From an uncultured Loktanella sp. (GTDB lineage: Bacteria > Pseudomonadota > Alphaproteobacteria > Rhodobacterales > Rhodobacteraceae): DNA of 64,000 bases. Both the position numbers and the translations under genes were made by a program. Under the pieces are notes generated by a model. The model saw nothing but the letters and a program-made list of their open reading frames with translations. It made no database searches and was not told where the DNA came from. The stretch covers positions 1 through 64,000 of the forward strand of contig CAKZNT010000038.1 in the NCBI GenBank assembly GCA_937132065.1, given 5' to 3'. Of this stretch, positions 61,716 to 64,000 are shown in pieces. The number at the start of each line of letters is the position of its first letter. The first letter of the stretch is position 1.

Positions 61716-63515
61716 ATGGAAAATATCATCAAATCTTGGGCTGAAGTCGCCCCCCGCCTAGTTGCTGTTGCCGCTGGCCGTAGCGCCGCCGATGTTGTTG
61801 TGCGCGGTGGCAAGCTTGTGAATGTGCAAAGTCGCGAAATTCTCGACGGTTGGGAGGTTGCGATTGCTGATGGTCGCTTTGCTTATGTTGGTCCCGATGC
61901 GACCCATTGCATTGGTCCCGACACCGAGGTGATCGAGGCCGCGGGGCGATATATGATCCCGGGACTGTGTGACGGGCATATGCACATCGAGAGTGGTATG
62001 CTGACCCCTGCCGAGTTTGCCGCCGCTGTGATCCCGCATGGCACAACGACGATGTTCACCGACCCCCACGAGATTGCCAATGTTCTGGGGCTTGCGGGTG
62101 TGCGCATGATGCACGACGAGGCGCTGATGCAGCCTGTCAATATCTATACGCAGATGCCCTCTTGCGCACCTTCTGCTCCGGGGTTGGAGACAACCGGCTT
62201 TGAGATTTCAGCCGAGGACGTTGCCGAGGCAATGGCGTGGCCCGGTATCATTGGGCTTGGTGAAATGATGAATTTCCCCGGTGTTGTGAACGGTGATCCG
62301 CAGATGCTTGCCGAGATGGCGGCGACGATGAACGCGGGCAAGACGGTGGGCGGCCACTATGCCAGCCCTGACAAGGGCAACGCGTTTTCGGCCTATGTCG
62401 CGGGGGGTGCGGCTGACGATCACGAGGGCACTGCCGAAGCCGATGCGATTGCCCGCGTCCGATTGGGTATGAAGTCGATGATGCGCCTTGGCTCTGCTTG
62501 GTATGACGTCGAGAGCCAGATTACCGCGATTACCGAAAAGGGACTGGACCCGCGCAATTTCATTTTGTGCACGGATGATTGCCACTCGGGCACGTTGGTC
62601 AATGACGGGCATATGAACCGTGTTGTGCGCCATGCGATTGACTGTGGCTGTGATCCGCTGGTTGCCTTGCAAATGGCGACGATTAACACGGCGACCCACT
62701 TTGGTCTCGAGCGCGAATTGGGTTCGATTGCGCCGGGCCGTCGTGCCGATCTGATCCTGACCTCTGATATCAGGACATTGCCGATAGAGCATGTGATTGC
62801 GCGCGGCAAAACGGTTGCCAGAGATGGCAAGATCACGGTTGAATGCCCGCATTATGACTGGCCCGAGAGCGCCCGCAAAACAGTGAATATGGGCAAGGTT
62901 CTGGGTGACGCCGACTTTGAGATCAAAGCCCCAGAGGGCAAGAACGCTGTTACAGCCAAGGTGATTGGTGTGGTCGAGAACCAAGCCCCCACGGAGGCGT
63001 TAACGGCTGACCTGCCTGTGACGGACGGGATCGTTGAGGGGGCGGGTGGCGTATGCCAGATCGCGCTAGTCGAGCGGCATCGCGCGACCGGTGACGTGGT
63101 TAACGGTTTTGTTTCCGGTTTTGGTTATACAGGCGACATGGCGATTGCATCGACCGTGGCTCACGATAGTCATCACATGATTGTTGTCGGGACCAGCCGC
63201 GCCGACATGGCGCTTGCCGCAAACCGGTTGGGCGAGGTTGGTGGTGGCGTGACCGTTTGGCAAAACGGCAAAGAACTGTCGTTGGTGAAGCTGCCTATCG
63301 CGGGCTTAATGTCGGATAGCCCCGCTGCGGAGGTTGCGGCGACTGCCGACGAAATGGTTGCGGCTATGGCTGCCTGTGGTTGCACGCTGAACAACGCCTA
63401 TATGCAGCACTCGCTTTTGGCGCTTGTTGTCATACCCGCGTTACGTATTTCTGATCTGGGCTTGGTCGATGTGACCAAATTCGAGATCACCGAGCTATTT
63501 GAGGACACTGAATGA
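61716..63515 (+). CDS. ade: Adenine deaminase
   Basis: This amidohydrolase converts adenine to hypoxanthine. The 599-residue product has the metal motif DGHMHIESGML, ADDHEGTAEADA, CTDDCHSGTLV and a C-terminal domain typical of Ade proteins. The ATG at 61716 is chosen; a GTG at 61701 is also in frame. Its stop overlaps the AMP nucleosidase start by 4 nt, so adenine released by that enzyme can be deaminated by the same operon. Confidence 0.94.
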   Translation: MENIIKSWAEVAPRLVAVAAGRSAADVVVRGGKLVNVQSREILDGWEVAIADGRFAYVGPDATHCIGPDTEVIEAAGRYMIPGLCDGHMHIESGMLTPAEFAAAVIPHGTTTMFTDPHEIANVLGLAGVRMMHDEALMQPVNIYTQMPSCAPSAPGLETTGFEISAEDVAEAMAWPGIIGLGEMMNFPGVVNGDPQMLAEMAATMNAGKTVGGHYASPDKGNAFSAYVAGGAADDHEGTAEADAIARVRLGMKSMMRLGSAWYDVESQITAITEKGLDPRNFILCTDDCHSGTLVNDGHMNRVVRHAIDCGCDPLVALQMATINTATHFGLERELGSIAPGRRADLILTSDIRTLPIEHVIARGKTVARDGKITVECPHYDWPESARKTVNMGKVLGDADFEIKAPEGKNAVTAKVIGVVENQAPTEALTADLPVTDGIVEGAGGVCQIALVERHRATGDVVNGFVSGFGYTGDMAIASTVAHDSHHMIVVGTSRADMALAANRLGEVGGGVTVWQNGKELSLVKLPIAGLMSDSPAAEVAATADEMVAAMAACGCTLNNAYMQHSLLALVVIPALRISDLGLVDVTKFEITELFEDTE

Positions 63516-64000
63516 GCACCATTATCCGGACACCCGATGTGCCCGCGCACGAAGAATTCACCGACCCCAAGGCGGCTGTTAAGCGCCTTCAGGAGCTATA
63601 TGTCACGGCCGCCACGTTCCTGAGCGGCAGTTTTAGCGAGGCGATCACGAAGGGTCAGCCAGATGCACGCATCCGTGCGTTTTATCCCGAGATCCGCTTT
63701 ACGACGACTAGTTACGCCAAGACCGATAGCCGTCTTTCATTTGGACACGTCGCCGAGCCTGGCCATTACGCGACGACGGTAACGCGCCCCGATTTGTTCG
63801 AGCACTATCTGGTGCAGCAGATCGGTCTGTTGATTACAAACCACGGTGTGCCTGTGTCGATTGGCGTTTCCGACACAGAGATGCCCGTGCATTTCGCGGT
63901 GGCCAATGATGCCTCTGTGACAGTGCCCCAAGATGGCAGTTTGGAATTTAACCTGCGCGACAGTTTTGATGTGCCAGACCTTGCCACGACCCATGATAGC
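63512..64000 (+). CDS. amn: AMP nucleosidase (partial, N-terminal part)
   Basis: AMP nucleosidase splits AMP into adenine and ribose 5-phosphate. The frame starts at the ATG in the ade stop (ATGA) and runs out of the window after 163 codons. The visible part (MSTIIRTPDVPAHEEF; AAVKRLQELYVTAATFLSGS; EPGHYATTVTRPDLFEHYL) matches the AMP nucleosidase N-terminal domain; the catalytic C-terminal domain is outside the window. Pairing with adenine deaminase gives a route from AMP to hypoxanthine. Confidence 0.87.
   Translation, partial: MSTIIRTPDVPAHEEFTDPKAAVKRLQELYVTAATFLSGSFSEAITKGQPDARIRAFYPEIRFTTTSYAKTDSRLSFGHVAEPGHYATTVTRPDLFEHYLVQQIGLLITNHGVPVSIGVSDTEMPVHFAVANDASVTVPQDGSLEFNLRDSFDVPDLATTHDS

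Noticed and set aside
1-64000. Mobile elements, CRISPR arrays, tRNA or rRNA genes, toxin-antitoxin or phage-defence islands
   Set aside because: I looked for transposase-like genes, terminal repeats, regular repeat-spacer arrays and cloverleaf genes and saw none; the gaps are too short and the gene content is housekeeping or metabolic.

Overview
The window looks like a chromosomal segment of an alphaproteobacterium of the order Rhodobacterales (Roseobacter/Rhodobacter group). This rests on the regB-senC-regA redox locus near ahcY, an alphaproteobacterial Mic60 homologue between hemD and hemY, a fused NuoE/NuoF-type formate dehydrogenase subunit, Hint-domain extracellular proteins, and the order parB-parA-rsmG-mnmG-mnmE-rho-hemJ // maf-aroE-coaE-dnaQ-secB. 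The genus cannot be fixed from the sequence alone. Genes are densely packed, mostly with 1-14 nt overlaps. I saw no tRNA, rRNA, CRISPR array, insertion sequence or prophage.

Origin-proximal part (1-18 kb). grpE and hrcA run leftward, and rph, rdgB and hemW run rightward. A long leftward operon parB<-parA<-rsmG<-mnmG<-mnmE<-rho<-hemJ follows. Two perfect 16-bp parS sites (TGTTTCACGTGAAACA) lie inside it, one in the rsmG coding sequence and one across the mnmG translation start. The only gap longer than 300 bp (11581-11980) is AT-rich, carries several DnaA-box-like 9-mers and separates leftward from rightward genes. I interpret it as oriC. To its right are maf-aroE-coaE-dnaQ, then secB and fxsA leftward, then a Tim44-domain protein, mltA and smr rightward.

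Proteostasis, recombination and redox part (18-36 kb). This long leftward stretch holds an MFS transporter, hslU, a DUF2157 membrane protein lying between hslU and hslV, trxA, addA, addB, a MurU/AmgK cell-wall recycling pair and tsaE. It continues with a kinase-less PAS protein resembling DivL and with the redox sensor kinase regB. senC and regA diverge from regB. A perfect CtrA-type motif (TTAA-N7-TTAA) precedes the DivL-like gene and a second precedes mnmE. With oriC and parABS this gives the window a cell-cycle theme.

Metabolic part (36-64 kb). This holds ahcY, small conserved hypotheticals (DUF2853, DUF1761, EVE, YciI), gpsA, tsaD, and the hemD-Mic60-hemY cluster. Next come an 881-residue animal-type heme peroxidase fused to a GDD-repeat beta-roll and a Hint domain, and a glycerate 2-kinase. 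A tungstate ABC transporter (tupBCA), katG and divergent oxyR, and a two-subunit NAD-dependent formate dehydrogenase of the tungsten FDH1 type follow. The window closes with a periplasmic copper chaperone, a c-type cytochrome, adenine deaminase and the start of AMP nucleosidase. Tungstate uptake, formate oxidation and glycerate phosphorylation form a plausible C1-linked neighbourhood. Adenine deaminase and AMP nucleosidase form a purine-salvage pair.
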